From the NCBI GenBank assembly GCA_020746835.1, contig JAGPNK010000013.1, positions 682,001 to 746,000 on the forward strand: a DNA stretch of 64,000 nt. The letters run 5' to 3'. Below, in pieces: positions 10,593-23,020 of the stretch. This DNA is from Stachybotrys elegans (Eukaryota > Ascomycota > Sordariomycetes > Hypocreales > Stachybotryaceae). Made by a program: the position numbers and the translations under genes. The notes beneath the pieces are model-generated. The model did no database searches. It saw only the letters and a list, made by a program, of their open reading frames with translations, and was not told the origin of the DNA. Each line of letters opens with the position of its first letter. The stretch's first letter is position 1.

Positions 10593-11816
10593 GCACCAGT
10601 TACACGCCCCCAGGATCGATTTGAACTCGTTCTCACGCCAACCTACTGAACGGGCGGACGTCAAACACATAACAACCGTTTTATTCGTTCTTCACAGTCT
10701 TGGGCCGTCCTTACTATCTTAGTAGATGGCCAACTACCTAAACATTGGGCATGTTTGTTATTTCAATAGTTGAGACTATGAAGCCCTCTATTACCTAGCT
10801 ATATATAAACATAGTTTATATTTAAACCTGCTGCTTTCTACTAATCGATCCTCCATGACTATTGTGATGAAGAAACACAAGACCCTTGCCCACGACAGCA
10901 ATTATACATAGGGAGCGATATTCCGTAGTGGGCTAGGCAAAGCGGACAATATTTCCTGCGGGGTTGGAGCAGGACAATTAAAGAACGAAAATGCAGGCCA
11001 TTTAATAAACTGGGAATAGGCCTTAGAGATTTTCAAAACAATATATGAAAGGAGAGAAGCCTGTTCTTTTTTGCTACAGGGAAGTAAAGGCTACTTGTTT
11101 AAACCAAGGGCGGCGATTTCCCGGCCTACCCTACAGGTCCTTGAGACTGCCCCCATCCCTCTTACACCACAGCCATCACAGAGGCCGTGAGGAGAGGACA
11201 CCTGTCTGTCATGACCAGAGGAGAGGGCATCTCTCGTTCTGTTGAAGAAGCGCGATACCAACTCTGACGCTGAAACCGAAACCGAAACCGAAACACGAAA
11301 TACGAAATACGAAATTCCCGTCCAATGAAGCCATAATTAATAATAACTGCAGGAGCCAGGTGTAGACTGCGCCCTTCAACCCCAGTAGAATGAGAATATA
11401 TTGCTGCTTGGTCAGCTCGTCTCCATATCGGGGGACTGACGGCCGAATTCTGTGACACATCAATCCACAAGACGGAGCATTTTATGACCGTATCTTGGTC
11501 TATCTATCTCCTCTCTCAATTGTGGACAAGTTAGTCATTCGATCCATACCTTATCGGTACAGAGAGGCAGAGCCATGGAGACCGATATGACTGATGGACC
11601 CCGATGGATCAAAGCCACCGATACCGGTTCGCGGCAAATCGACAGGGAGGATCCCACGTAGGACGGGAGGAGCTTGTAGATCTGCAACGTAGGCACACAT
11701 GCATGCAGGGAAAACGAAAACGCCACAGTATAAAGGGATCGAACCCCTCCATGCAACCCCGCCTTGAACACATCTCTACACTTGCAAAGAAAAGACATTG
11801 ACAAGACAACATCACC
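10593..11816. other. Intergenic, no gene seen
   Basis: AT-rich in 10720-11060. A short A-rich tandem stretch at 11271-11320 repeats AAACCG and then ACGAAAT. The final 100 bases carry the RidA promoter. Confidence 0.55.
11729..11736 (+). promoter_or_regulatory. TATA box of the RidA gene
   Basis: TATAAAGG 81 bases before the ATG at 11817. Confidence 0.5.
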
Positions 11817-12327
11817 ATGGCCACCAGAACTGCCGTCGTCACTGACAAGGCCCCCGCGCCGATCCCTGGCGTGCTCAGCCAGGCCATCAAGGCTAACGGC
11901 ATGGTCTTCGTGTCGGGCGCCATCGCCATGGACCCCGCCACCAACCAGCTGATTGAGGGCGACGTTGTGGCGCACACGGTACGTTGATCCTTGCTCCTCG
12001 CCGTCATGGTTCTACCATAGTGTCGTGTCGTCTTTTTTCTGACAATCGCGCAGCACCAGTGCATCAAGAACCTCGGCGCCGTCCTCGAGGCCGCCGGGTC
12101 GAGCCTGGAAAAGGTCGTCAAGGTCAACGTCTTCCTGGCCGACATGGGAGACTTTGCCAAGATGAACGAGGTCTACTCCACCTACTGGGGAGAGCCCAAG
12201 CCCTGCCGAACGTGAGTTGCCCATCTGGATGGCCATGGGGGTTTGCTAACGCATTGCTAGTTGCGTTGCTGTCAAGCAGCTGCCCTTGGGCACCGATGTT
12301 GAGATTGAGTGCACTGCGCTGCTATAG
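11817..12327 (+). CDS. RidA (YjgF/UK114/Mmf1) 2-iminobutanoate/2-iminopropanoate deaminase
   Basis: RidA hydrolyses reactive enamines and imines released by PLP-dependent dehydratases, protecting PLP enzymes from damage; fungal members work in cytosol or mitochondria. Exons 11817-11978, 12054-12211 and 12261-12327 give 128 residues, the standard length. Family marks include [13 protein letters not shown] near residues 30-42, [19 protein letters not shown] in the middle, and the C-terminal block with the substrate-binding arginine in [20 protein letters not shown]. There is no obvious mitochondrial presequence. The gene converges on the D-serine dehydratase gene with 182 bases between stop codons, a pairing that makes biochemical sense because that enzyme produces the RidA substrate. 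A second Rid-family gene is at 16741. Confidence 0.93.
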
Positions 12328-12509
12328 ATCTTGAATGTCGGTTTGCAGTGGATAGTCAATACAAACAAAGTGAAGCCTTACAATGCAGACCTCCCGTCAT
12401 GAGTGTACTGAACATGGATTTTGGAGTCAATGACTGTCCGCCCGGGCAGCACCTTCGCATCGCATCATGAAGACACAACTACACATATAAACATACATTT
12501 GCATTCTGC

Positions 12510-14058
12510 TTACCATCCTGTAGCCCGAACCCAAATGTCCACTATCTCATCCTCCTTGCCTTGACGATCGCCGTCCACCACAATGTAGAACCCAAACTGT
12601 CCGCTCGTGATGCACGCATGGTTCGGCCACAGCCGCACAAGCTGGCCGCACTGCAGCGCATCCTGCTCCGTATCATCAGCCACAAACCCTCGCTTTCCCT
12701 CTCTCCACGTCAGGATGCCATGCTCCTGCGAGAACCTCCCCACCATCCACCCCCGGACGTCCTCCACGTCGCAGTCGGGCATCTTGGCGCCCGGTCTGTT
12801 CCAGGGCGTCAGCAGCGCGAGCCCTTCGTAGGCTTTGCACGTTTCGCGGCCCAGGGCCAGGACACCAGCGCCGATGAGCGCTTCTGCGCGTCCGTTTTCC
12901 CCGCGGCCCGGGTAGAAGCTGTGCACCTCGGCGAGGAGCGTAAAGGCGATGTCGCCCCATGAGAGGTGCGACGAGGAGATGCTGTGAGCGGCGAGCTGCT
13001 GCAGATCCAGCGTTGGGTACACGCCGGCGTGGATCTCAATTTCGTGGCCCTTGGCCTTTACATCGTCAAACAGTGTGCGCAAAAGGCCTGCCTGCTGCTT
13101 GAGTTCCGGCGTCTTGTCATCTGCAGCCATCCCCTCATTCTCCAAGAGATTCTGAACGGACAGCGCAGTCGGAGATGCGCCAGCCGAGATGCAAAGCTTG
13201 GGCAGGGACGAGACATCCGCCTCTGCCGCCTTGGCCACGATGGCAGTGGCGGCCTCCAGCATGGCCTCAATCTCCGCGCTCAGCATCTTCATCGCAGCCA
13301 CGCGGCTGTCGCCAGCATATGAATGACCCGCATGGGAATAAACGCCACGCAGGATAACATGTCCCTGCTTGTGTGCCTCCAGGGCAGCGTCGACGACCTC
13401 GGTGAACCTCGGCGTGTTGACAATCACACCCGCGCGGCGGCCGCCCATGTCAATCTTGACGTGCAGATGGGGCTTTACTCCATTGGCCTTGTTGAAGCTC
13501 GATGCGACGGGAATCTGAGCAGGGTCGTCAACCAGGAAGGAGATGCTGTCGGGGCCCAGAGCCTCTGCTATCGAGATCATCTGGCCCATCTGGCGCGGCG
13601 CAACGGGCAACCCATGCAGGACCTAACAGCGTAAGCTTCCAGACATTGAATCGTGGGGCTGGCCTGGGGCTTACATTGACAGACCGGCCCTGCGATCTAT
13701 ATTCCTTGAGAAGTGGGAGGAGGAAGCTGAGCTCCGCAATGGTCGACACAATGAGATTGACGGGCTCATCGACCTTGTCGCCAACTTGCAAGCGAGTAAT
13801 CTCCAATGCCTACATGGCGTCGGTTCAGCGCACATCCACAGCCTCCATTCCCACGTAGCGTACCTTGTGCGTCTTGACGTGGGCACGCCAGCCAAGGCCT
13901 AGCTGTCGGGTAGCTTGCAGCATGCGTCCGCAATTCCTCCGGACGGCCGCCACGTCCATGACGGCAGCAGGGGTCAAGGCCTCGTGAAGCGTCTTGCCCA
14001 CGTACATGGAGTGCAGAGCATCCTTGGGCGAGTTGGGGTAAATAGGGACAGGCGCCAT
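12510..14058 (-). CDS. DSD1: D-serine dehydratase (DSD1-like, fold-III PLP enzyme)
   Basis: Converts D-serine to pyruvate and ammonia with PLP and zinc through an aminoacrylate intermediate. Exons 14058-13864, 13809-13675 and 13622-12510 give 480 residues. The N-terminal alanine-racemase-like barrel has the PLP-lysine region HVKTHK at residues 60-65, placed right at the first splice site. Further along are VKIDMGGRRAGV and GVYSHAGHSY, and EIHAGVYPTLD lies near residue 300. The C-terminal domain ends with WPNHACITSG, whose His and Cys match the zinc ligands known for this family. D-threonine aldolase is a related alternative, but the length and the HxC zinc motif favour the dehydratase. Introns are GT-AG in consistent phase. 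A TATA-like TTATATAA lies on this strand near 14440. Confidence 0.9.
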
Positions 14059-15187
14059 GTTGGACCAGCTTGGATCTTCGAATTTGTTTCAGTAGGGTAG
14101 ATTCAGCACCATTTGCTTCGCGGTCGAGGCCTTCTCATAAGACAACGGTCTTGTGCGAGAGGTGATTCAGCTCGGAGGTCCCCAATCTGGCTGCCGAGCT
14201 TCTGGTCGTAAGAGGAATGGGCGGTTGGGTAGCAATATTGGTTCAATATGCACGGCTCTGCTCACGATGTGCCTTCTGTAGCTCACGCGGCCACTGGAGG
14301 GTAACGTAGGACCTAGACCCAGAAATCGGCGAGCAATTGTCCAATACGACCTGTAGAAGCCGCAATTCAGAGCTGGGCGCTGGGCTGCACGTCGTACAAC
14401 GGTGGGGGTCACGAGAAACTCGCGTCTGCTTTGGTAGTTTATATAACCCCTCTCCGCGGCTGGTGGGTTCGTATTGGCTATCTACAGCAGCTATCAGTGG
14501 GTTCTAGGGATGGGTAGCGTAATAAGCTGGTGAATTGGTGGACCTTTCGTCCACCAAGGGCAGCTCGTGACGGTTCTTCTCCGCTCCAAAGGGCCCTCGT
14601 TCCCCCACCTACACTTACAGCGTTGTCCGGGCCAAGACACGATCGATCCGGCAGGCCAAAGAACGTTGCATCTCCAGGGGGCTCGTGTTCTTTCTCCAAG
14701 GAGCGCGGTAGAACAAGTGCCGAGGGCAAGCAGACAAGCAGGCCTCTCCTTGTCGTGGATTTTTTTTCAGGGGCTAAGATGACGAAGGTTTAAATGATGA
14801 CTCGGGGAGTAGCGGTGCCGGGCACAACCACGCCTCTTCCGGCACCGGACATGTCGAGCCAGAGTCTAAGCAAGATGGGGCAACTCGGGGGCATATGAAT
14901 GGATCGAGGGATGCCGCTGGGCTGCTGAGGCCGGCCAAGTCCCCACTTACACCACTCTCTGAGCTTGATACCACGTCTGTATGGCCGGATCATCGGCCTT
15001 GCCGTGTCACGATGATACGTCGCCGACAGGTGTCCAAGCATGAGCGGGGTCCCGAAGGTGGCCAATTCGACAGGGAGACATGGCACAGCAGGCAGCGCCG
15101 ACGACAAGACATAAGTCCCCGGCTCGATGCTCATGCAAGCTGTCGATGCAAGCCCAAGCTCCTCCATCAACCTACACAGAGTCAACC
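14059..15187. other. Intergenic, divergent promoter region
   Basis: Separates the minus-strand dehydratase from the plus-strand esterase, so both promoters lie here. Open frames of 80-130 codons show no family features. A run of eight T occurs near 14760. Confidence 0.55.
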
Positions 15188-16274
15188 ATGTCTGGCCCTC
15201 AGCCTCCGTATCCCCTTCACCCCACCGTGGTGGACCGCATCGACCCCGAATATGCTGCCTTTTACAACGAGCACATCTTCGACAAGCAGCAGGTTCACCT
15301 CCAGCCCATCGAGGCCTCCCGCTCCAGCGGCATCCTCATCCCCGGCGCCGGGCCCTTGATTCCCGTCGGCAAGACGGCCGACTACACGTTCCCGCGAAAG
15401 GAGAGCCAAGGCCCGGATGTTGCAGTCCGCTGCTTTACCCCCGAGGGAGAGAAGCCTGCGGCCGGATGGCCTGTTCTCGTCTATTATCATGGCGGCGGCT
15501 GGGTTCTCGGCACCATTGACACGGAGAATGTTGTGGCAACGAATATCTGCGCCCGGGCCAAGTGTGTAGTCATTACGACCGACTACAGGTGAGATTGCTC
15601 TTCCAATGTCGATTTTCTTTTCATTATCACTCACACCTGACAGGCTTGCACCTGAAAACCCATTCCCCGCTGCCGTCGAGGACTGCTGGGAGGCTGTCCT
15701 TTGGACTATGGACAAGGGCAAAGAACTGCTTGGGCTCGATCTCAGCAAGATGGCTACTGGCGGCTCCTCGGCCGGTGGCAACCTCGCTGCCCTCGTGTGC
15801 CAGCGCGCAGCTGCTCGCGGAGAGCAGTTCTTCAAGCTGCAACTTCTCTCTGTCCCCGTCATGGACAACACAGCCGACCCGTCCAACAATGTCTCTTATG
15901 CCGAGAACGAGCATGTCCCCGCATTGCCCTCGGAGAAGATGATTTGGTACAGAAAGCACTACCTCCCCAATAAGTCGGACTGGTCGCACCCGGAAGCGAG
16001 TCCGCTGTTCTGGCAGGGCGACTGGTCCAAGCTGCCTCCTGCCGTCCTCGTTCTCGGCGGACTCGATGTGCTGAGGACCGAGGGCGAGCAGTTTGCCCAG
16101 AAGCTCACTGAGGCGGGCGTAGAGGCGGATATTCATGTGTTCAAGGGCATGCCGCATCCCTTCTTGGCCATGGACGGGGTGCTGGAAGTAGGGCGAGTTG
16201 CCATTACCAAGTTTTGTGAGAAGATGGAGAGCACAATGTACGGGACGCAGGCATCAACAAACGGGCACAAGTAA
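15188..16274 (+). CDS. Alpha/beta hydrolase, hormone-sensitive-lipase-type esterase
   Basis: Carboxylic ester hydrolase; the natural ester is unknown. Exons 15188-15588 and 15644-16274 give 343 residues. The oxyanion-hole motif YYHGGGW lies near residue 100. The nucleophile elbow GGSSAGGN has the family GxSxG pattern (GDSAGG in most members, Ser here in place of Asp). The acid is in GGLDVLR and the histidine in GMPHPF near the C-terminus. No signal peptide is visible from the chosen ATG at 15188; an in-frame upstream ATG at 15080 would add 36 residues without improving the model. It stands between two Rid-family genes, but no functional link is evident. Intron is GT-AG, 55 bases. Confidence 0.88.
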
Positions 16275-16740
16275 TTTTTATCCAAGCATACACATATCAA
16301 GATGATCTTTGGTTGTGTCTCCATACTAGCCAAGAAGCGAAGACGACACAACAAATGAAACCCCGACCCACGCCAAGCATCGTCAGGGTTTATAATCTTA
16401 TTTCTTCCTCCATGCTGGGGCAGATGGTCCCCGGAGGATTATTCCGTACAAGCAGCCACTTCTACTCGGCGCCAAGCTCTGACAAGGGACCTGGTTCACT
16501 AATCGTCCCAAATCGGCCTCAACATCATCCCGAGATTTGTAAACGTAGCCTCAAATATGCTAAATGTGCGGTGCAACATGGCATTAATAATCTACCAGGC
16601 ACGAGTATTTATATCGCGGGTGGTGGCCTCTTTGTCCATCATCAATTCACAACATCGCAGACTCTCTTGGACACAACCAACCTTCAATCATAAAGTCCAT
16701 TCCCGCTGCATCAGCCAATCCACACACACACGCAATCACA
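16275..16740. other. Intergenic with promoter of the next gene
   Basis: No gene seen. A TATTTATA sequence at 16606-16613, about 130 bases before the next ATG, may be a core promoter element. Confidence 0.45.
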
Positions 16741-17234
16741 ATGTCGGGCCTCACATACTACACTTACCCTGGACTGGGCGAGTATGCTTATCAGGTCCTC
16801 GGCTACAACCAGGCCGTGCGAGTTGGGGATCGCATCGAGTGCTCAGGACAAGGTACGGACGGCCTCTTACAGCCATCCCACAAACCTGCTACACCAGTGT
16901 CTAACAATCTGCAGGAGGTTGGATCAATCCTGAAGAGGGCCAGACCGAGATTACGTTCCCCAAGAGCCTCGAGGAGGAAGTCAAGCAGGCCTTTCGCAAC
17001 GTCGAGACGGCGCTCAAGGCAGCTGGCGGCAAGGGATGGTCACAGGTATTCCGGGTCAACTCGTACCACACAGACATCACGCCCGAGCTCACGGCCATCA
17101 TGACGGCAAACTACAAGGAGTGGATGCCTGACCACAAGCCCATCTGGACGCAGATTGGCGTCGCAAAGCTGGGCGTGGACGAGATGCGGGTGGAGATTGA
17201 GGTGTCGGCCTATGATCCGGAGGGTTCCAAGTAG
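16741..17234 (+). CDS. Rid-family (YjgF-like) protein lacking the RidA catalytic arginine
   Basis: Trimeric Rid-fold protein of unknown activity. Exons 16741-16852 and 16915-17234 give 143 residues. The family block IECSGQGGWINPEEGQT forms across the intron, followed by VETALKAAGGKGWSQVFRV and a C-terminal EMRVEIEVSA strand. Where RidA has an arginine before its last strands (PCRTCV in the paralogue at 11817), this protein reads PIWTQIGV, with no arginine. Known members without that residue lack imine deaminase activity, so a different reaction or a binding role is inferred. The short 62-base intron has GT-AG ends. It lies 466 bases after the esterase in the same orientation. Confidence 0.87.
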
Positions 17235-17613
17235 GCAAGACGATAAAATAATAATGAATCGAATCAACCTACAAGTACCTACAAGTGCAAGTGCCTGTGC
17301 CTGTCAATTGGCAGTTTACAGACGGTCCAGGCGCCCGTGTCAAATCCGTTTCAGGGCCCTTATCTTATCAGTGACGAAAGTGATGAATCAGCAGGCATCC
17401 ACAATCGCCACCACCAGCCAATCCCCTCGAGTCGCGCTCAGACATGGCCTCGGATTGCAAAATGCACCAACAATTTTTCTCGTGACAGGTTCCTGCCCGC
17501 TACTTTAACCTTCCCACCGCCTCAGAGCACCGCCAGACCTGTCGCGTCGCGTCGCATTGCCCTTCCGTCCCCTCCTCGCGTATTGCCACCACCCCCGCTG
17601 GCTCTAGAGAAAC
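17235..17613. other. Intergenic, promoter of the poly(A) polymerase gene
   Basis: No gene seen. The last 100 bases are pyrimidine-rich, as is common before constitutive fungal genes. Confidence 0.5.
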
Positions 17614-19864
17614 ATGGCTCGCAGTCGGGGTAGGCCGCGCGACAACCGCCCGCGCAACGGCGATGGACATCGCAACGGCGGATACCACGACCAGAGACCT
17701 CGCGGCCCTTCACCACCTCGATATCCCCCACCGCCCACCGGCTCCTACGACCGCGGTCGCCATGACTCTGACAGCTGGCGGCCAGGTGACAACAGGTCGC
17801 TCTATGACGCACAGTCCCGCTCCCACTATCCATCCACAGACTCGTACCGCCCTGGCCCTCCGCAGGGCGATTTCACGTTCCGCGTCGACAAACCCGCCGG
17901 CGTAGGTGAATCGGGCCCTGACCACCGCGGCCACAATTCGTATCGTGGGAGGCGCGACGGCCGTCGAGGTGGTGCACCACGAAAACCACGCTGGCAGCCG
18001 CCTCACCCCTCGGAGCGTGCTCTCATCTCTGGCTTGACGCACACCCTCCCGGAGAAGCGCCTGGCAGACGAGGGCGCCGCCAAGTTCCGCGACCTCGATG
18101 CTCTTTCCGACGACGATGAGAAGGATATGGAGATATCGTCCCATTCCTCACAGTCAGACTCGGAATCCGACTCCGAAGGCCCCTCCAAGAAGCGCGCCCG
18201 CACCACCGTCGATGACGCGCCCGCAGCCGACGCAGCACCCAAGTGGTCCAACCCCGATCCCTACACGGCGCTGCCGTGCCCCGACGAGACCACGAGAAAG
18301 AAGAGGGACGTTGTCAAGCTGATTCGAAAGGCTCGCGTGGAGGAGGCCAAGAAGCCTGCTGCGGCGACTGAAGCCGAGAACTTCATCTCTTTCGATTTTT
18401 CATCAGACGAAGAGGACGGGGACAACAAACCGCAAACATCGGAAAACCCCCAAAGAAGTCAGCCATCTCAACCTCAACGAATTCAGCCTCCTCGGCCCCC
18501 ATCTCTTCCGCCCATCCCGCCGCCCCCGCTGCCTCCAGGCCCTCCCCCGGACACCGCCCCAGTCCCGACTGGACCCCTCGGTTCACGAAAGCGAACGGTG
18601 GACGATGTCATCAAACCTCCCGACTACGGACAGTTAAAGAAGCCTAAAATGAAGCCCGTCAAAGGCGCGACTGTGGCGGCCTGGATGCCCAAAGCCAACG
18701 AAGAGCCCTGCCCATGGGCTGTTGTTGATCATACCGCCACTAAGGATATGGCTTTCCGGTATGTCCCTCGCCACCCATCACCATAGCATCTAACATCTTC
18801 TAGATTACACAAGGAAATTGTCGACTTTTATGAATTCGTCCGCCCACGACAGTTTGAGCAGCGTATCCGAGACAACCTCGTCGAGAATCTAAGAAAGGCC
18901 ATGAAGCGAGACGGTAGGAACTTTGCTAGCGCGCAGGTTTACCCGTTTGGCTCCTTCATGTCAGGCCTATACCTGCCTACAGCTGATATGGATCTGGTTG
19001 TTTGCTCGCAGAGCTTCCTCCGACGTGGCCCTCCCACGTACCTCGGTGCTCGAAGTTGGCTCTACAAGTTCCAGAAGTTCCTCGTCATGCAAGGTGTTGC
19101 CGAGCAGAACTCGATCGAAGTCATTGCCCACGCGCGAATCCCTCTGGTCAAGTTCGTCGATAAACTCACCGGCCTCAAGGTGGATGTGTCGTTTGAGAAC
19201 CTCGGCGGTGTTACTGCCATCGAGACGTTTATGCGCTGGAAAGAACGCTACCCGGCCATGCCCACCCTAGTCACAGTCATCAAGCATTTCCTGCTGATGC
19301 GCGGTCTCAACGAACCCGTCAACGGAGGTATTGGCGGCTTCTCCGTCATATGCCTTGTCGTCAGCATGCTGCAGATGATGCCTCAGGTCCAGAGTCGCAA
19401 CCTGATCCCCGAGCATCACCTCGGCGAGATGCTGCTTGAGTTCTTTGAGCTTTACGGAAGGCGTTTCAACTACCAGAGGAACGCCATATCACTGACACAG
19501 CCGTATGGATACATTCGAAAGGTAAGCCAGCACTCCCTGCCGACAAACTGCTGCAAGATGACTGACCGGCGGACAGAATGATGTCACCTCGTTTACCTAC
19601 AAGAACCAAGACCGGCTCTCGATCATCGACCCCAATAACTCTGCCAACGACATTGCTGGCGGCTCGTCCAATACGCCCGCCATCCTGGCACGATTCCACG
19701 ACGCATACGACATGCTCGTGACCCGGATGAGGGACATGTCCCAAGATCCCCACCAGGGAGGCATCCTGGATGTCATCTTCCAGGGCGACTACTCGTCGTT
19801 CCGCATGCAGCGCGACTACCTGCGGCACGTCCACGAGAAGACTATTGGACCTTGCGTCGATTGA
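17614..19864 (+). CDS. TRF4: Non-canonical poly(A) polymerase, TRF4/Cid14 type
   Basis: Catalytic subunit of the nuclear TRAMP complex, which adds short A tails to aberrant RNAs to feed them to the exosome. Exons 17614-18758, 18804-19521 and 19577-19864 give 716 residues. The first 350 residues are low-complexity: RG/RGR-rich at the N-terminus, then acidic Ser/Asp runs and a polyproline stretch near residues 290-320. The nucleotidyltransferase core follows: PFGSFMSGL at about 429-437, the Asp pair in TADMD (443 and 445) and the third Asp in KVDVSFEN (about 509). The PAP-associated part includes VIKHFLLMRGLNEPVNGGIG and QPYGYIRK. The long disordered N-terminus is normal for filamentous fungi. 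Confidence 0.93.
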
Positions 19865-20875
19865 ATGTGATGACGAAATGACAATGCGATTCAAGGCTAT
19901 ACAAGATGCGGCGCTACTGAAGAATTTGCTAGGCGTTGCAGGGGCTCATTATATAGAAGCGTGCCTAACGGCAAAGATCGAAGTTGGTTTCCATATGGAT
20001 GGGCGTGTCTGTTGAGACGGGCGAGGATATACCTTTTTTTCTCTTCTACATGTACGAAGACCCGAGACGGATTGCGGCGCGACTAGCATGTGGACAAACA
20101 GCACCCTGTCCTATCGTCGATGTCGCAATCATGGCGCCCTGCGAATGAGCGCTGTCCCAACGTCGAGCGGTGCAAGATTACCCCAAATACGAACAGACTT
20201 TGGACTTTCTCTCCTCTTTTCTCTTTTCTGGTTTGGTCTGCTGACAGGACGCAGTGGCGTGGCTGCGCAAAAAAAAACCCGACGAGAGGCCACATGCAGA
20301 ACTACTAACATGAATGCGCAAACAGGAAACTCGGATCGGCGCCGCATATTATTCTCGAGACGCTGCCATGCTGGGGAGGGAGGACCTTGATGTCCTTGTC
20401 GCCCCTTGCCTATCAGTCTTTCACGGATACTCTGCGCTCGGTCTCGGTGGCCGGTTTGGCTACCCTTTTTCTCACTGCATGCTACGCTTTAGCTCGGCTG
20501 CAGAGAGGAAGCGCCCCCGCGGCTTCATGTCGAACCCGGTGGCTGATGGTTGGCGCGGGGGCCTCTGAGCAGGGACGATGCAGTCATATCACGACATGTC
20601 GGCCGGCGGCTGTCGGTTGTCCGATGGTGATGGAAAGGCTGCCTGTGACTCTTCGCCGTCGCATCTAGTTAACAACACGTCGCTTGTTCAGGGTTCTGAT
20701 TGGCTTGGGCAGGTAACAACACATGTTTTTGAGTTGAGCCGCTTGTTTCGACAAGATGGTCTTGTTGATGCATGTGCAAAGCTTGCTCGGCGGCCGTTTC
20801 TGTATATAGCCACCACATCGGCCACCCCTTGCTACGATCGTCGGTTAAGCCTGCTATTACCAGCATCTGGCCTCC
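19865..20875. other. Intergenic, no gene seen
   Basis: About 1 kb between the poly(A) polymerase and the sugar transporter, both on the plus strand. Open frames up to 165 codons have no recognisable domain. The upstream region of the transporter is here. Confidence 0.55.
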
Positions 20876-22972
20876 ATGTTTCCAATCAAATATCGAGTGA
20901 ACAACGTCTACGTCATCTGCGGCTTTGCCGCCATCGGTGCGTCCGAAGCCCCCCCCCTTTGCATATCGTCCTTTTCCCCTGCCGGCTCACACGCGGCAGG
21001 CGGTGGCCTCTTTGGCTTCGACATCTCGTCCATGTCGGGGATAATTGGCACCCAGGCGTACAAGTCGTACTTTGACAACCCCAAGTCGTACACGCAGGGC
21101 GCCATCACGGCGTCGATGCCCGCCGGGTCGCTCGTGGGCTCGCTGTGCTCCTCGTTCCTCGCGGACCGGTACTCGCGCAAGGTGGCGATGCAGACCAGCT
21201 GCCTGCTGTGGATATTTGGCAGCGCGCTGCAGTCGGGGGCGCTGAACATTGCCATGCTGTGCGCCGGGAGAGCGATTGCCGGGCTGGGCGTGGGCATCTC
21301 GAGCACAGTCGTGCCGGTCTATCAGGTCGGTGGGCAGAAGGGTAAGCGAGGGGAGGGGAGCAGAAGCAAGTATTGACGCAGTGACAGGCAGAGATAGCGC
21401 CCAGGGACATTCGCGGTAGGGTCGTCAGGTATGAATCCATGCCCCTGAGCAACGAGTTTCGCCTTACTGTTCATTTCGCAGCTTGCAGCAGTGCGCCATC
21501 ACCTGGGGCATCCTCATCCAATACTTTGTGCAATACGCCGCGGCTCAGTCCATCGGCAACGGGCCTGAAGACCCGGACCAGCCCCCGATCGCGTTCCGCA
21601 TCCCCTGGGCGGTGCAGATCACGCCGGCCCTCATCATGCTCGCGGGCGTCAGCTCCTTCCCGCACAGCCCGCGCTGGCTCGCCACGCAGAACCGCTGGGC
21701 AGACATGTTTGAGGTGCTGGCCGACCTGCACGGCGGAGGCGACAAGAGGCACCCGCTCGTGCTCGCAGAGTACCGCGACATCGAGGAGACGCTCCGCATG
21801 GAGCGCCGCGAGGGCATCACCAGCATGCGCAACCTGTTCCAGAGGAGGCTGCTCAAGCGCCTGATGCTGGGGATGAGTGTCCAGGCGTGGAGCCAGCTCT
21901 GCGGGATGAACATCATGATGTGTGCGTCGGCGTATTGACATGTTTGTGGGCTCTAACTGACTGGTGGTAAAAGATTACATTGTGTACATCATGCAGGGTT
22001 CGCAGATGGCATCGCCGCTCCTGACGGCGTCGATTCAGTACATCATCAATGTGGTGTTCACGGTGCCGGCCATCATGTACCTGGATAGATGGGGGCGCCG
22101 CCCGTCTCTGGTGGTTGGATCGTTCTGCATGATGGCGCTGTTCTTCATCTCTGGTCCGGTGACGAGACACCCAATCGCCCACGACGTAGCTTGCTAACGG
22201 GTCTCGAAGGCGCCGTGCAGCAGTACTTTGGCCGTCCTAACACCGAGGACACGCGCACCCCTGGGAATCGAGACATCAGCTGGTTGGTGGAAGGGAACCG
22301 CGGCGCCGCCGTTGCCGTGGTTGCCTGCTCGTACATGTTTGTCGCGACGTTTGCCACGACATGGGGTCCGACGTCGTGGACGTATCCGGCTGAGATCTTC
22401 CCAGGGAGCATCCGCACGAGGGCCGTCTCGCTAAGTACAGCGACCAACTGGTGCGCTAACATGGTGCTGGCATTTACGGTGCCACCGCTGCGTAAGTTTA
22501 TTTCTGCGCGGAATTGTGCGACGGCGGCTTACTGGTGTGCGTGTGCAGTTTGGAAGATTAAGTTTGTCGCTTCCGGTGCGCCTGCTTTGACGCTGCTCAC
22601 TGACTTGGAACAGCTACCAGACCTATTACATATTTGGAGCCTGTATGTTCATCTACCTTTTCCTGTCGATGGTGGGATCTAACTGCGTCAGTGAATTGCA
22701 TCGCCTTTGTCCACATGTTCTTCGCGGCACACGAAACGAGGGGGTTCACGCTGGAGGAGATGGACGATGTTTTTGATGCGGGAGAGCCGGCTTGGCGCAA
22801 AGTGTCACGGCCGAGTCGCATCACTGCTCTGGAGAGGAATATTGCCAACGGGACCATCACGGTGGAAACGCCCTTTTCCGGCAGCCGCAGAGAGAGCTTC
22901 GAATGCACTACAAAGGTGGATGGCTTTGGAGGTGTGGCAACCCATATAACAACCATCGATCAGACGCTATGA
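20876..22972 (+). CDS. MFS sugar transporter (hexose/quinate type)
   Basis: Twelve-helix proton symporter or facilitator for a sugar or polyol at the plasma membrane. Nine exons: 20876-20936, 21000-21325, 21388-21428, 21482-21921, 21974-22153, 22210-22491, 22549-22561, 22614-22642 and 22692-22972, giving 550 residues. Family signatures appear in order across the splices: GGGLFGFDISSMSG, DRYSRK, VPVYQAEIAPRDIRGR (formed by two introns), HSPRWLA, LDRWGRRP, WTYPAEIFPGSIRTRA, and ETRGFTLEEMDDVF at the C-terminus. Two exons are only 13 and 29 bases long but are needed to rebuild WKINYQTYYIFG, a family block. The intron at 22154 starts GTCCGG, a weak donor, and is the least certain junction. It converges on thioredoxin, 48 bases away. 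Confidence 0.88.
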
Positions 22973-23020
22973 AGAAAGCAGCTCCTGGGCGACCAGCGGC
23001 TCGTCAATATACACAGCGCA

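Noticed and set aside
10560..10700. Possible tRNA-like stretch after the secreted protein gene
   Set aside because: The GGATCGATTTGAACTC piece resembles a T arm in reverse, but no acceptor, D or anticodon stems can be formed around it.
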